Origin: JAAYJS01 sp964346185
Lineage (GTDB): Bacteria > Bacillota > Clostridia > Eubacteriales > Eubacteriaceae
DNA length: 64,000 nucleotides
Reading direction: 5' to 3'
Assembly: GCA_964346185.1 (NCBI GenBank)
Contig: CAYFTR010000002.1
Location: 70,156 to 134,155, forward strand
Positions 7,409 to 17,111 of this stretch are shown here, in pieces. The translations under genes and the position numbers were made by a program. Positions within the stretch are counted from its first letter, which is position 1, and each line of letters begins with the position of its first letter. Under the pieces are notes generated by a model, which did not search any database, had not been told where the DNA came from, and saw only the letters and a list, made by a program, of their open reading frames with translations.

Positions 7409-8845
7409 TTATTTTAAATAAAGACGATAACTCTCATTTTTTTTAGCAAGAATTTCATCATAATGTTCGTTATAGGTTTTGACATCTTTTGCTGTGAACA
7501 CACGGTAGTATTGATCTCTTTCAGGATGATACAACTTCCCGGATGAGCCGGCTCCGATACCGATGATGCTTTGTTTTTCAGCCATCATTAATATGTTATA
7601 AAGCCCTTCTTTGCCGGGTAAGGCATAACCGATGTTTTCTCCGTTGCCGATCGTATATTTTTGTCGATATAAATAATAAGGAAGATAACCCCTTCTGTCA
7701 AGGTTTACCATCACTTTTTTATGAAAGCTCTCTGTGTAGCTTTCGTCTACGACAATACCCGATTCCTCTTTTATACGGGAACCTTTTTTCACAGACAAAC
7801 AATGTACTGTGATATTTTCCGGCTGCATATCCAAAACAAAATCCAAAGAAAGTAAAAAATCCTCCGGAGTTTCTTTTGCCAAACCAACAATTAAATCCAT
7901 ATTAATTGCATGAAAGTCCGCCACTTTCAGTAATTGATAACATCTTTCAATATCTTTTCTTGTATACAGCCGACCTATTTGCCTTAAAGTATCTTCCTTC
8001 AAAGTTTGAGGATTTAGGCACACACGGCTAATTCCGAAGGTTTTGAGGAGGGCAACCTTTTCTTCCGTTGTTGTTTCCGGCCGCCCGGCTTCAAAGGTAT
8101 ATTCCCGAAGCGCGGATAAATCGAAGCTGTCATCTATGGTTGCCAACAATTGTTGAAGATCCGTCGCCGATAAAACCGACGGTGTTCCCCCGCCGATATA
8201 AACCGTGTCGATTTTTTTACCGGCCAAGTTTAACAGATTACCCGTCCATCGAATTTCTTTTAACAAGTTTTCCAGATATCTGGTTAAATTTGAACCTTTC
8301 TTGTCGACAACGGTCGATATAAAGGAGCAATAGGCACATTTACTCACGCACAACGGAATACCGATATACAAAGATACTTTATCGTTTTGTAACGGATAGA
8401 TGAAAGGAATTTCGCGACGTGCCAAGTCCGTCATTAATGTCGCTTTTTCCTTTGAGCAATGAAAGTCCTCACAGATTTTTTGACGGGTTTGCATTTCGCT
8501 GTATCCTTGCCTTAACAACATGTGCGCATGCTTAACGGGCTTAACACCGGTAAAAGCACCCCATGCCAAAAATTTTCCAAAATATTGTGACAGGAAATCG
8601 TATAGAAATAATTTTATTTGCTGATTAACGGTTCGATTGTCGCCAAAAGCAAAATGCCTTTCTTGATCAATCGTTGCTTCTTTATACGCTTTGATAATTA
8701 AAAGATCTTCCTTAACTTCGATAAAAAAATGGTTCTTACATTTTTCTGTATATCGAACTGGTATATCCGGTTTCAGCTGTTGCATAATTTCAAAAAACAA
8801 CCGCTTAACTTCGGAGCGGTTGCTTTGCATACTTACTTGATCCAC
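7409..8845 (-). CDS. hemZ: Coproporphyrinogen dehydrogenase HemZ (radical SAM)
   Basis: 478 residues. A family-specific N-terminal region of about 155 residues precedes a radical-SAM core with CxxxCxxC (C166, C170, C173) and a glycine-rich SAM site (YIGGGTPS). HemZ/HemN-type proteins catalyse oxygen-independent coproporphyrinogen III processing, though some relatives act as haem chaperones or have other substrates. The start is taken as GTG at 8843-8845 because GAGG lies 6 bases upstream; an ATG five codons later is the alternative. It begins 3 bases after the MBL-hydrolase stop. No other haem genes are in the window, so the substrate is inferred. Confidence 0.85.
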   Translation of the reverse strand: MDQVSMQSNRSEVKRLFFEIMQQLKPDIPVRYTEKCKNHFFIEVKEDLLIIKAYKEATIDQERHFAFGDNRTVNQQIKLFLYDFLSQYFGKFLAWGAFTGVKPVKHAHMLLRQGYSEMQTRQKICEDFHCSKEKATLMTDLARREIPFIYPLQNDKVSLYIGIPLCVSKCAYCSFISTVVDKKGSNLTRYLENLLKEIRWTGNLLNLAGKKIDTVYIGGGTPSVLSATDLQQLLATIDDSFDLSALREYTFEAGRPETTTEEKVALLKTFGISRVCLNPQTLKEDTLRQIGRLYTRKDIERCYQLLKVADFHAINMDLIVGLAKETPEDFLLSLDFVLDMQPENITVHCLSVKKGSRIKEESGIVVDESYTESFHKKVMVNLDRRGYLPYYLYRQKYTIGNGENIGYALPGKEGLYNILMMAEKQSIIGIGAGSSGKLYHPERDQYYRVFTAKDVKTYNEHYDEILAKKNESYRLYLK

Positions 8846-8848
8846 CGA

Positions 8849-9475
8849 TTACCTCGTAATAAAGGGGTTGGAGCTTTTTTCATAAGCGATCGTCGTATCT
8901 TCGCCATGACCTGTTAAAACCCGGGTTGTATCGGGCAAGGTCATCAGCCTTGTTAAGGACTTTATGATTGTTTCATAAGAGCCGCCCGGAAAATCCGTTC
9001 GACCGATGGAAGACTGAAACAACGTATCCCCGGAAAACAAAGTATCTCCCTTTTCCGTTAATAGACAAACAGATCCTACCGTATGTCCGGGCGTATGAAT
9101 GACCGTTAAGTATTCCCCACCGACTGATATCACATCACCGTCTTTTATGGTGTGTTCCGCGGGGGCAAAGGTTTTGTGAAGCCCCATCATATCCGACAAG
9201 CTGTGAGCGGCAGACGTTAAACAGGAGGCATCCGCCTCATGGATATATACCTCCGCGTCGGTCAAAGAACGTGCTTCATCTAATCCCAAAAGATGGTCGA
9301 TGTGACCGTGGGTTAAAATAATTTTTTCAACTTTCAGATTATTATCTTTAATGGTTTGAGCCACACGGGGGTCTGTATACCCGGGGTCGATGATTGCCGC
9401 CTTCGCGGTTTTTTCATCCCATACGATATAGCAATTTACACCCATCGGTCCAACCGTCAGTTTCTCTATAATCAT
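8849..9475 (-). CDS. MBL-fold metallo-hydrolase (glyoxalase II-like)
   Basis: 208 residues with the metallo-beta-lactamase metal motif THGHIDH (H56, H58, D60, H61), then HTPGHTVGS and LFSGDTLF carrying further metal ligands, and a late GHGEDT histidine. It matches the small YqgX/YcbL-like hydrolases that often sit between dtd and hemZ in Clostridia. It could be a type II glyoxalase acting on S-lactoylglutathione analogues or another thioester; the substrate is not determined by sequence. Confidence 0.85.
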   Translation of the reverse strand: MIIEKLTVGPMGVNCYIVWDEKTAKAAIIDPGYTDPRVAQTIKDNNLKVEKIILTHGHIDHLLGLDEARSLTDAEVYIHEADASCLTSAAHSLSDMMGLHKTFAPAEHTIKDGDVISVGGEYLTVIHTPGHTVGSVCLLTEKGDTLFSGDTLFQSSIGRTDFPGGSYETIIKSLTRLMTLPDTTRVLTGHGEDTTIAYEKSSNPFITR

Positions 9476-9483
9476 ACCCTCTC

Positions 9484-9936
9484 CTAAAACATTTTTTCAC
9501 TGTCCAACAGCAAGGTAACCGGTCCGTCGTTATTGATACTTACCCGCATGTCCGCTTGAAATTCGCCGGTAGCAATTTTTTTTACGGGAGTTTCACGAAC
9601 CATACGAACAAATTCATTGTACAGTTTTTGTGCATCTTCGATTGATCCGCCTCTGGAAAATCCGGGACGTCTGCCCTTTCGACAATCACCATATAGGGTG
9701 AATTGGGATATCACCAGTAATTCGCCGCCGATATCCAATAGGGAGAGGTTCATTTTTCCATCATCATCTTCAAAAATCCGCAAGTTGACGGTTTTGTTGA
9801 TAATATACTCACAATCTTGAAGCGTATCCCCTTCTTTTATTCCGACAAAAAGAGTAATGCCGGGGCCGATAGCACCGATCACGCGATCATCTACCGAAAC
9901 CGAGGAGGCGGATACTCTTTGAATAACTGCTCTCAT
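9484..9936 (-). CDS. dtd: D-aminoacyl-tRNA deacylase
   Basis: Hydrolyses D-aminoacyl-tRNAs (and glycyl-tRNA-Ala) to keep D-amino acids out of protein. 150 residues, full family length, starting MRAVIQRV, with the conserved SQFTLYGD motif and NNDGPVTLLLDS (Gly-Pro motif that rejects L-aminoacyl substrates). The ATG is preceded by AGGAG. It lies 7 bases after the RelA/SpoT gene in the same direction, a common Firmicutes pair. Confidence 0.95.
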   Translation of the reverse strand: MRAVIQRVSASSVSVDDRVIGAIGPGITLFVGIKEGDTLQDCEYIINKTVNLRIFEDDDGKMNLSLLDIGGELLVISQFTLYGDCRKGRRPGFSRGGSIEDAQKLYNEFVRMVRETPVKKIATGEFQADMRVSINNDGPVTLLLDSEKMF

Positions 9937-9943
9937 AATACTC

Positions 9944-12109
9944 CTAAATCCGAGATACCGATAAAACCTGAGGAATTTTATTAATTTTATTCATAATCAG
10001 GCTCAGCTCTCGTCTGTTTTTAACTTCAAAATCTATTCGAATATAGGTAAAGCCGTCGTTAGCATCGTAAGCGGATATATTGGTCATACGAATATTGGAC
10101 TCGATAAAAACCTTTTGAACTTCTATGGTTATACCGACACCCACATGTGCTTTGATTTCCAATTCCGCATGGTAGGTTCCGCTATAGCCGTGTTTATTCC
10201 ATTCGACTTTTACGATACGCCCAGGGTCTTTTAAATTTAATACGTTTTTACAATCACTTCGGTGAACGGATATCCCTCTGCCCACCGTTATATAGCCTAC
10301 GACAGGATCTCCCGGCAGGGGGTGACAACATTTTGAAAAATGTACATCGATATCGCTGTAACCGGCGACGGTAATATCGCTTAAACCGCCGGTTTTTCCC
10401 TCGACAATGCCGACGATTTCCTTTTCCTCCGGCTTGGGGAATTCGTCGGGGAAAATCATTTGCATTTTTTGAAAAACCGTTTGAAAACGAATACCACCGA
10501 AGCCCAGTGCCGCATAAAAATCGTTAAGGTTTGAATAACCCATTTTTTCTGCCACAACTTCTATTTCGGAAACATTGGCCAACTTGCTATCCTGCAAGCC
10601 CTCGCGTTTTAATTCCCGCTCGATAATATGTTTACCTTTGGTAATGTTGTCTTCTTTCTCGGCCTTTTTAAAAAACTGACGTATTTTATTGCGGGAGTTG
10701 GCGGATTTTACTATCTTTAGCCAATCTCTGCTGGGTCCGTTGGAATTTTTAGATGTTAAAATTTCCACGATATCGCCATTTTTTAAGGTATAGTTTAAAG
10801 GAACAATCCGTCCGTTAACTTTGGCACCCACACATTTGTTACCAACATCGCTATGTATGCGATAAGCAAAGTCCAAGGGACACGCCCCTTGCGGTAAGGA
10901 CATCACCTCACCTTTCGGCGTGAAAACGTAAACCTCTTCGTTTAAAAAATCCACCTTAACGGTTTCCATTAAGTCGGTGGCGGTTTCCATTTCCTGTTGC
11001 CACTCAATAATTTGTCGAATCCATGCAATTTTCTCGTCAAATTTATGATCTTTACTTTTAGAGCCTTCTTTGTATTTCCAGTGTGCCGCAATACCGTATT
11101 CCGCCACTTTGTGCATTTCTTCGGTACGCACTTGAATTTCGAAGGGTTCTCCGCTGGGCCCGATTACCGTTGTATGAATGGATTGGTAATTGTTCGGCTT
11201 GGGCGTTGCGATGTAGTCTTTAAATAGTCCCGGTATGGGATTCCATATTTGATGTACCGCCCCGATTACCGCATAGCAATTGGGTAAGGTTTCAACGATA
11301 ATGCGTACGGCAATCAAATCATAAATTTCATCGAACTCCTTGTGTTGGGCTTTCATTTTTTTGTAGATCGAATAAAAGTGTTTGGGGCGTCCGTAAACTT
11401 TTGTCGCAATTTTCGCTTTTTTTAAGGAATCCTGAATCATCCCTATTACCGTGTTGATATAATCGTCCCGGCTTCTCTTTTTTAATTTTACTTTTTTAAC
11501 CAGATCGTAATAAGCCCTCGGATCCAGATACTTTAAGGAAAGATCTTCCAATTCGCCTTTTAGTTTTTGTATTCCCAGACGATTGGCAATCGGTGCATAA
11601 ATATCCAAGGTTTCTTTTGCCTTTTCAATTTGCTTGGATTCTTTCATATATTCCAGGGTTCGCATATTGTGGAGTCTATCCACCAATTTAATGATAACTA
11701 CCCGAATATCCTTTGCCATAGCCAAAATCATTTTTCTGAGATTTTCCGCTTGGCTTTCTTCCTTTGATTGGAAATCTATGCGCCCTATTTTGGTAACACC
11801 TTCAACTAAATCGGCAACGGCTTCATTGAATTGACTTTTTATGGTTTCATAGGAAATATCCGTATCTTCGATAACATCGTGCAAAATCGCCGCGACAATG
11901 GTTTCAACGTCCATTCTAAATTCGGCCAAAATGTAAGCAACAGAAACAGGATGTATGATGTAAAGTTCACCGGACATCCTTCTTTGATCTTTATGTGCTT
12001 CCTTAGCCAGCTCAAATGCTCTTTGAATCATTTCGATATCGGCATCGGTGTCATTGGCTTTAACCAGGTTGATGACATTATCTATTTTGCTTTTTATTCC
12101 GTCGCTCAA
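9944..12109 (-). CDS. rel: RelA/SpoT bifunctional (p)ppGpp synthetase/hydrolase
   Basis: Makes and degrades the stringent-response alarmone (p)ppGpp. 721 residues with the full long-RSH layout: HD hydrolase (H53; HD at 77-78 in AAILHDVIEDT), synthetase (about 230-350, with YQSIHTTV and EIQVRTEEMH), TGS (about 390-450), a conserved cysteine domain (CCHPLPGD) and a C-terminal ACT domain (about 650-721). Intact HD and synthetase motifs suggest both activities. The start is a TTG at 12107-12109; no ATG is available before residue 23, although the ribosome site is weak. Confidence 0.95.
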   Translation of the reverse strand: MSDGIKSKIDNVINLVKANDTDADIEMIQRAFELAKEAHKDQRRMSGELYIIHPVSVAYILAEFRMDVETIVAAILHDVIEDTDISYETIKSQFNEAVADLVEGVTKIGRIDFQSKEESQAENLRKMILAMAKDIRVVIIKLVDRLHNMRTLEYMKESKQIEKAKETLDIYAPIANRLGIQKLKGELEDLSLKYLDPRAYYDLVKKVKLKKRSRDDYINTVIGMIQDSLKKAKIATKVYGRPKHFYSIYKKMKAQHKEFDEIYDLIAVRIIVETLPNCYAVIGAVHQIWNPIPGLFKDYIATPKPNNYQSIHTTVIGPSGEPFEIQVRTEEMHKVAEYGIAAHWKYKEGSKSKDHKFDEKIAWIRQIIEWQQEMETATDLMETVKVDFLNEEVYVFTPKGEVMSLPQGACPLDFAYRIHSDVGNKCVGAKVNGRIVPLNYTLKNGDIVEILTSKNSNGPSRDWLKIVKSANSRNKIRQFFKKAEKEDNITKGKHIIERELKREGLQDSKLANVSEIEVVAEKMGYSNLNDFYAALGFGGIRFQTVFQKMQMIFPDEFPKPEEKEIVGIVEGKTGGLSDITVAGYSDIDVHFSKCCHPLPGDPVVGYITVGRGISVHRSDCKNVLNLKDPGRIVKVEWNKHGYSGTYHAELEIKAHVGVGITIEVQKVFIESNIRMTNISAYDANDGFTYIRIDFEVKNRRELSLIMNKINKIPQVLSVSRI

Positions 12110-12169
12110 TCCAACCGCTCTCTTTCATCATTTACTTTTCTTAACTTTGCGTCTTTTTTCCGTTGCAAA

Positions 12170-12697
12170 TTAACGGTCGTAGGTTACCAAACTTTTAATT
12201 GTATATTCTTTTAGCAGTTCTCTACCTTTTAAATCAACCAGTTCTATTAAAAACAAAGCTCCGGCCACTTCGCCGCCCAGACGTTCCACTAAATTGCACG
12301 TTGCTTTCATGGTGCCGCCCGTTGCCAATAAATCGTCTATAATTAAAACTCTGTCGCCCGGTTCAATGGCGTGTTCCTGAATTTCTACAATATTTTCTCC
12401 GTATTCCAAGCTGTAGGATTCTGTTTCAACATTTCCGGGAAGCTTTCCCGGTTTTCTGACAGGTACCAAAGCAACCTCCAACATATATGCCAGCGGTGAG
12501 GCAAAAAAGTAACCTCTGGATTCCGGTGCACAAATTTTATTTACATCCAATGCTTTAGCAAATTTTAAGTACGTGTTAATAACTTCTACATAAGCGTCGG
12601 GGTCAAGTAATACACTGTTGATATCTTTAAAGCTGATACCTTCTATAGGAAAGTCTTCGTAAACATGGATTTTTTCTTTCAATTTTTCCAATGGCAT
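12170..12697 (-). CDS. apt: Adenine phosphoribosyltransferase
   Basis: Salvages adenine to AMP with PRPP. 175 residues from ATG at 12695-12697 (MPLEKLKEKI), with the PRPP loop VLIIDDLLATGGT and the family string PESRGYFFASPLAY. A GTG four codons upstream (12707-12709) keeps the frame but has a poorer ribosome site; the chosen start also matches the usual N-terminus of the family. The apt-recJ-rel arrangement is common in Firmicutes. Confidence 0.93.
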   Translation of the reverse strand: MPLEKLKEKIHVYEDFPIEGISFKDINSVLLDPDAYVEVINTYLKFAKALDVNKICAPESRGYFFASPLAYMLEVALVPVRKPGKLPGNVETESYSLEYGENIVEIQEHAIEPGDRVLIIDDLLATGGTMKATCNLVERLGGEVAGALFLIELVDLKGRELLKEYTIKSLVTYDR

Positions 12698-12716
12698 TTT
12701 GAAACTCACTTTCTTA

Positions 12717-14741
12717 TCAATGTGAATATGTTTTTAATTTTATCATTAAAGGGGCTTTTTGAATATCTTTTTTTTCTTCCACTATGCGCAGTTTAAAAGA
12801 CAAACATTCATCTTCTATTGTATAGGATATTAAATCTAATTCAACCAATATTTCCAATACAAATAATAGTTTAACATAATCTGCATGTGTGTGTAACAAA
12901 TACGGACTTTGTGTTTTTTTTAGCCATTGATACATGCGAACACAGGCACGTCGATCGATGTTCGAATTATATAGTTTTTGTTGTTCCGCAGGTGTTAATG
13001 TCCGTCCTAATCTTATGTTTTTCAGCAATGCAAGTGCTTGTCGATAAGCTGACTCCGTGTTGATTTTTAAATCCTGAACGATCCATTGCAAGCTTTCCGT
13101 ACCGCGATATCTGTTAACCGTCGGTTGAACGACTGCGGAAACCACTTGGTGATCGTTGACAAGGTAACGGTCTTTCGCCCTGAAAGCGATGGCTTTATCC
13201 TTACCTAATTGGAAACTGAGGTGATTTTGCTCTTCCCCCAGCCAACGTACCTTGTCAACCGCTTCGTCTTTCACACATAGCAAGGGCTTTGGGTTACCTA
13301 AGCCGTAAGGTTCAAAACGCTCTATATTCTTCGCTACGTTTAATGTGACTTGGTTCGCGGAAACAACCGTATCGTAAAAAATTGTTTTAACATTTTTTTG
13401 TTGTTGGCTAACCGCCGCTCCTCGTTTCAATAACGCATCGTAAAATGCCGGTATTTTATCCGGTTGTATGCTGAAGCCGGCTGCTTGGTTATGTCCTCCC
13501 CAATTCAAAAGATATGATTCCGTCTCTTTTAAATAATCGTAAATGGATGTACCCGTTACAGATCTGCAAGAACCCTTTGCTACGCCCTTTTCATCTAACC
13601 CGATGACGATGGTGGGTTTATACCAAATTTCCTGAATTTTAGATGCTACAATACCGATCACACCAGTATGCCACTCGGGATGATATGCCAACAGAATATC
13701 GTTATATTCTCTCCCTGTTTCACGAATCATATTGACAGCTTCATCCATCATTTGTTTTTCAATGGATTGTCGTTCATCGTTATAGTTTTTCAAGCGATCC
13801 GCCTGCATTTCGGTTCCTTCGAGGCTTTCGGATAATAACAATTCAACGACAGCGTCCCCACTCTCCAAGCGACCGGGGGCATTAAGTTGCGGCCCGATAA
13901 TAAAACTAACTTGCCCTGCGTTAAGCTGTTCCAGTTTGTTGGTTGCCAACATGGCGGCAATACCGAAGTTTTCAGACCTTTCGTTGATGCTCTTTAAACC
14001 GTGAAAAACAATGATACGATTTTCTCCGGTTATGGGAACCATATCCGCTATTGTTGCCAAAGCAACACATTCCAACATTTCTAACAGACTGACCGACGCA
14101 GGGTGTACCTTCATTAAAGCCTGTATTAATTTAAAGGCGACACCGGCACCGCATAGTTCTCGATAAGGGTAAGTGCTGTCTTCTCTCTTCGCATCGATCA
14201 CCGCAACCGCATCCGGCAGCATTCCGGGACATTCGTGGTGGTCGGTCACAATAAAATCCAACCCCAGCGCGTGACCAAAATCAATCTCCTCTCGGGCGGC
14301 AATGCCGTTATCGACAGTAATCACTAAACCGACACCGGTATTGTAGAGCTTTTTGAGAACATCTTTATGAAGACCGTAACCCTCCTTATGACGATCGGAA
14401 ATATGATATATCACTTGGCCACCGGCAGCCTTTAAATAACGGCAAAGCACCGCCGTACCTACGGTACCGTCAGCATCGTAATCGCCATAAATACATATTT
14501 TTTCCTTATTTCCAAGAGCTTCGACAATGCGATGTACGGCCTTTTCCATATCGGGCATTAATAAAGGGTCGTGTAAATCTTCGAGACGGGGTTGTAAAAA
14601 AGCGGACATCGCTTCCGTGGTTTGTACACCCCTTCGATATAAAATTTCGGCGGTTAGGGTATCAATGCCCATTTGCATTGCAATTGTATTTATTTGTTTT
14701 TCATTAACAATATTATCGCATCTTAATTTCCACTCCGACAT
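12717..14741 (-). CDS. recJ: Single-stranded-DNA exonuclease RecJ
   Basis: 5'-3' single-strand exonuclease in recombination and mismatch/base excision repair. 674 residues with the DHH phosphoesterase motifs YGDYDADG and VTDHHECPG, the DHHA1 string NWGGHNQAAGFS, and an OB-like C-terminal region. The ATG has GGGAGG just upstream. It lies 7-20 bases before apt, so the two are probably co-transcribed. Confidence 0.95.
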   Translation of the reverse strand: MSEWKLRCDNIVNEKQINTIAMQMGIDTLTAEILYRRGVQTTEAMSAFLQPRLEDLHDPLLMPDMEKAVHRIVEALGNKEKICIYGDYDADGTVGTAVLCRYLKAAGGQVIYHISDRHKEGYGLHKDVLKKLYNTGVGLVITVDNGIAAREEIDFGHALGLDFIVTDHHECPGMLPDAVAVIDAKREDSTYPYRELCGAGVAFKLIQALMKVHPASVSLLEMLECVALATIADMVPITGENRIIVFHGLKSINERSENFGIAAMLATNKLEQLNAGQVSFIIGPQLNAPGRLESGDAVVELLLSESLEGTEMQADRLKNYNDERQSIEKQMMDEAVNMIRETGREYNDILLAYHPEWHTGVIGIVASKIQEIWYKPTIVIGLDEKGVAKGSCRSVTGTSIYDYLKETESYLLNWGGHNQAAGFSIQPDKIPAFYDALLKRGAAVSQQQKNVKTIFYDTVVSANQVTLNVAKNIERFEPYGLGNPKPLLCVKDEAVDKVRWLGEEQNHLSFQLGKDKAIAFRAKDRYLVNDHQVVSAVVQPTVNRYRGTESLQWIVQDLKINTESAYRQALALLKNIRLGRTLTPAEQQKLYNSNIDRRACVRMYQWLKKTQSPYLLHTHADYVKLLFVLEILVELDLISYTIEDECLSFKLRIVEEKKDIQKAPLMIKLKTYSH

Positions 14742-14778
14742 TATCCCTCCCCTTATTCAAAACACTTTACGATTTAAT

Positions 14779-14857
14779 AAAAATCGCCGAACCTCTGGCA
14801 TCATTGTGCCTCATCTGTTTTCAATGAGGTGCTTGCCCGGAGGTATGAGCGATTTTT
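14779..14857. terminator. Large compound hairpin between secF and recJ
   Basis: Outer arms AAAAATCGC (14779-14787) and GCGATTTTT (14849-14857) enclose a second helix (ACCTCTGG with CCGGAGGT) and an inner one (CCTCAT with ATGAGG). The A and T tracts at the two ends would allow termination in either direction. On the minus strand it separates the secDF transcript from recJ. The internal helices are more than a simple terminator needs. Confidence 0.6.
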
Positions 14858-14879
14858 GAAATTACCTTAGTCCATTAAA

Positions 14880-15794
14880 TTATCGTGTCCGTAAACCAGC
14901 TTTGCTTTTTTTTGAAAAACCGGCATTGGGAAATTTTTTCTCGAGCAACACCCAAATTGAACTTGCTACAAACAGCGAAGAGTAGCAACCGACGACCAAC
15001 CCGACAATAAGCGGTAAAGCAAAATCTCGTATTGCAACACCACCAAAAATATAAAGACTGACAACCGCCGTTAAAGTTGTTAGTGTCGTATTGATACTGC
15101 GCGTGAAAGATTGATTGACGGAAGTATTTACCAATTCGACGATATCCATTTTTTTATATAAACGTCGATTTTCTCTGATACGGTCAAACACAACAATGGT
15201 ATTGTTGATGGAATACCCTAATATCGTCAAAATCGCCGCAATAAAGGGGCTGTTAACGGGTATTCTGAAAAGTGCGTATACGCCGACCATCGTCACAACA
15301 TCATGAATCAACGTTAAAACCGCAGCAACTCCGAATAAAAATTGAAAACGAAAAGTAATATATACGAGAATGGCAACCACCACAACGCCGGAAGCAATTG
15401 CGGCCTTTTTTACCGTTTCACCACCGATAGTCGGTGAGATAGTATCGATAGACAATAAATCCTTATCTTGCAAGCCGTATTGTTTCTTGAAATCCTCAAA
15501 AATTTCTTTACGTTGTTTTTCATCGAGGTCTTCCTTCGTTCCGATTATAACGGTGGATTGATCGTCCCCGGCATAGGTGATATCCGCATCGGTATCGTAG
15601 GAGTCTACAATTTTTCGAGCGTCTTCCGTTTTAAAACTTTGGTGTAAATCGATGGTTATAATGGTTCCACCTTTAAAATCGATGCCGTAATTTAAACCCA
15701 GTATCAATAAAGAACCGATGGTCACTACAATTAAGAGGGCGGATAAGGTTAACCACAGCTTTGTTTTTTCAATTACTTTAAAATTCTTTTTCAT
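14880..15794 (-). CDS. secF: Protein translocase subunit SecF
   Basis: 304-residue membrane protein, partner of SecD in the SecDF complex that uses the proton gradient to help SecYEG release exported proteins. It has an N-terminal transmembrane helix (about 14-36), an extracytoplasmic P1-like domain starting GIDFKGGT, and five further helices in the C-terminal half, with the family string GYSINNTIVVFDRIREN. The ATG follows AGGTGA. It begins 10 bases after secD. Confidence 0.96.
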   Translation of the reverse strand: MKKNFKVIEKTKLWLTLSALLIVVTIGSLLILGLNYGIDFKGGTIITIDLHQSFKTEDARKIVDSYDTDADITYAGDDQSTVIIGTKEDLDEKQRKEIFEDFKKQYGLQDKDLLSIDTISPTIGGETVKKAAIASGVVVVAILVYITFRFQFLFGVAAVLTLIHDVVTMVGVYALFRIPVNSPFIAAILTILGYSINNTIVVFDRIRENRRLYKKMDIVELVNTSVNQSFTRSINTTLTTLTAVVSLYIFGGVAIRDFALPLIVGLVVGCYSSLFVASSIWVLLEKKFPNAGFSKKSKAGLRTR

Positions 15795-15804
15795 ATCCTC
15801 ACCT

Positions 15805-17064
15805 CTAAACTCCGTAAAATCGGTCTTTCTTTACAAACTCAGCACCTACAAACCATTTTATTAATTGCTTGGTTAATACTACCGCCGTTAATAAAGAAAT
15901 AACAATACCCAACACCAGGGTAACGGCAAATCCTTGTACCGAACCGGTACCGAGAACATATAATACAATGCCGGCAATTAAGGTAGTAATATTGGAGTCC
16001 ATAATGGTGGTCATCGCTCTGGAAAAGCCTGCATCAATGGCGGAAAGCAAGGAACGACCCGTTCGGGCTTCGTCCTTAATACGTTCAAAGATAATGACAT
16101 TGGCATCCACCGCCATACCCACAGATAATATTAATCCGGCTATACCAGGAAGGGTTAAAACAACATTTAGTGCCGTCATCAAATAAAAGTTAAATAGGAT
16201 GAATACAAACAATGCAATGTCGGCAACCATACCCAAACCTCTGTAAAATATCAGCATAAAAATAAATACACCGATAATACCGATAAAACCGGCTTTTGCA
16301 GCTTGGTTTAAGGAGTCTTGCCCCAGGGTCGGTCCGATGGTTTTAACTTCGAGGGGTGTCATCTTTAAGGGCAATGCTCCGCCGCGAATCAGTTCAGCCA
16401 AGCGACCTGCTTCGTCCATATCTTTCATACCTTCTATAACGGCTTCCCCTTGGGTAATGGCTACATTCACAACAGGTTCCGATATGATATCGTCGTCCAA
16501 TTTAATTTTTATCGTTTGACCGACAAATTTTTCCGTCGCTTTTGCAAATGCGTCGGTACCAGCTTCGTTAAATTTTAATGTAACCACCGGTTGTTCGATA
16601 CCCGTTGCACCGGTCTGTTTAACCGCTTTGGAATCAATAACATCTTTTCCGGTCAGTATGACTTGATTATCCGGATCAATAAATTCCAGCTGTGCCGTTT
16701 TGCCGATCATTTCCAAAGCTTCCTGTTGGTCTTGAATAGAAGGGATCGAAACGCGAATACGATCCTCACCCTGTTTTGCCACTGTCGCATTGGTAACGCC
16801 CATGCTGTCTACCCGTTTGGTGATGGCGGCTATGGTTGCCTCCATTTTTTCCGTCGTCACACCGTCGGACTCGTCCGATTCGGCCTGTAACACAACGTTA
16901 ACACCGCCCGTTAAATCCAGCCCGTAGTGCAGGTGCTGTTGAATGTTCCCGATATCGTAAATGCCGATTGAGATGCCGCGAAACATCACAAAGCCCAATA
17001 CGGCAATGGTGCAAAGCGCCAATAAAAAACGCCCTGCATTTTTTTTACTCCTTTTGGATTTCAA
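15805..17064 (-). CDS. secD: Protein translocase subunit SecD
   Basis: Larger subunit of the SecDF export motor. It has a first helix near the N-terminus, the GLDLTGGVNVVLQ signature of the P1 domain, and a C-terminal bundle of five helices with GMAVDANVIIFERIKDE. I place the start at TTG 17062-17064, because AAGGAG lies exactly 7 bases before it; the ATG six codons upstream (17080-17082) has no ribosome site and would contain that AAGGAG within the coding sequence. This gives 419 residues, a usual length for Firmicutes with split secD and secF. Confidence 0.94.
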   Translation of the reverse strand: MKSKRSKKNAGRFLLALCTIAVLGFVMFRGISIGIYDIGNIQQHLHYGLDLTGGVNVVLQAESDESDGVTTEKMEATIAAITKRVDSMGVTNATVAKQGEDRIRVSIPSIQDQQEALEMIGKTAQLEFIDPDNQVILTGKDVIDSKAVKQTGATGIEQPVVTLKFNEAGTDAFAKATEKFVGQTIKIKLDDDIISEPVVNVAITQGEAVIEGMKDMDEAGRLAELIRGGALPLKMTPLEVKTIGPTLGQDSLNQAAKAGFIGIIGVFIFMLIFYRGLGMVADIALFVFILFNFYLMTALNVVLTLPGIAGLILSVGMAVDANVIIFERIKDEARTGRSLLSAIDAGFSRAMTTIMDSNITTLIAGIVLYVLGTGSVQGFAVTLVLGIVISLLTAVVLTKQLIKWFVGAEFVKKDRFYGV

Positions 17065-17111
17065 TATTTTTCTCCTTAGCATAATTGTTTAGGTTGTCTC
17101 GACAACTGATA

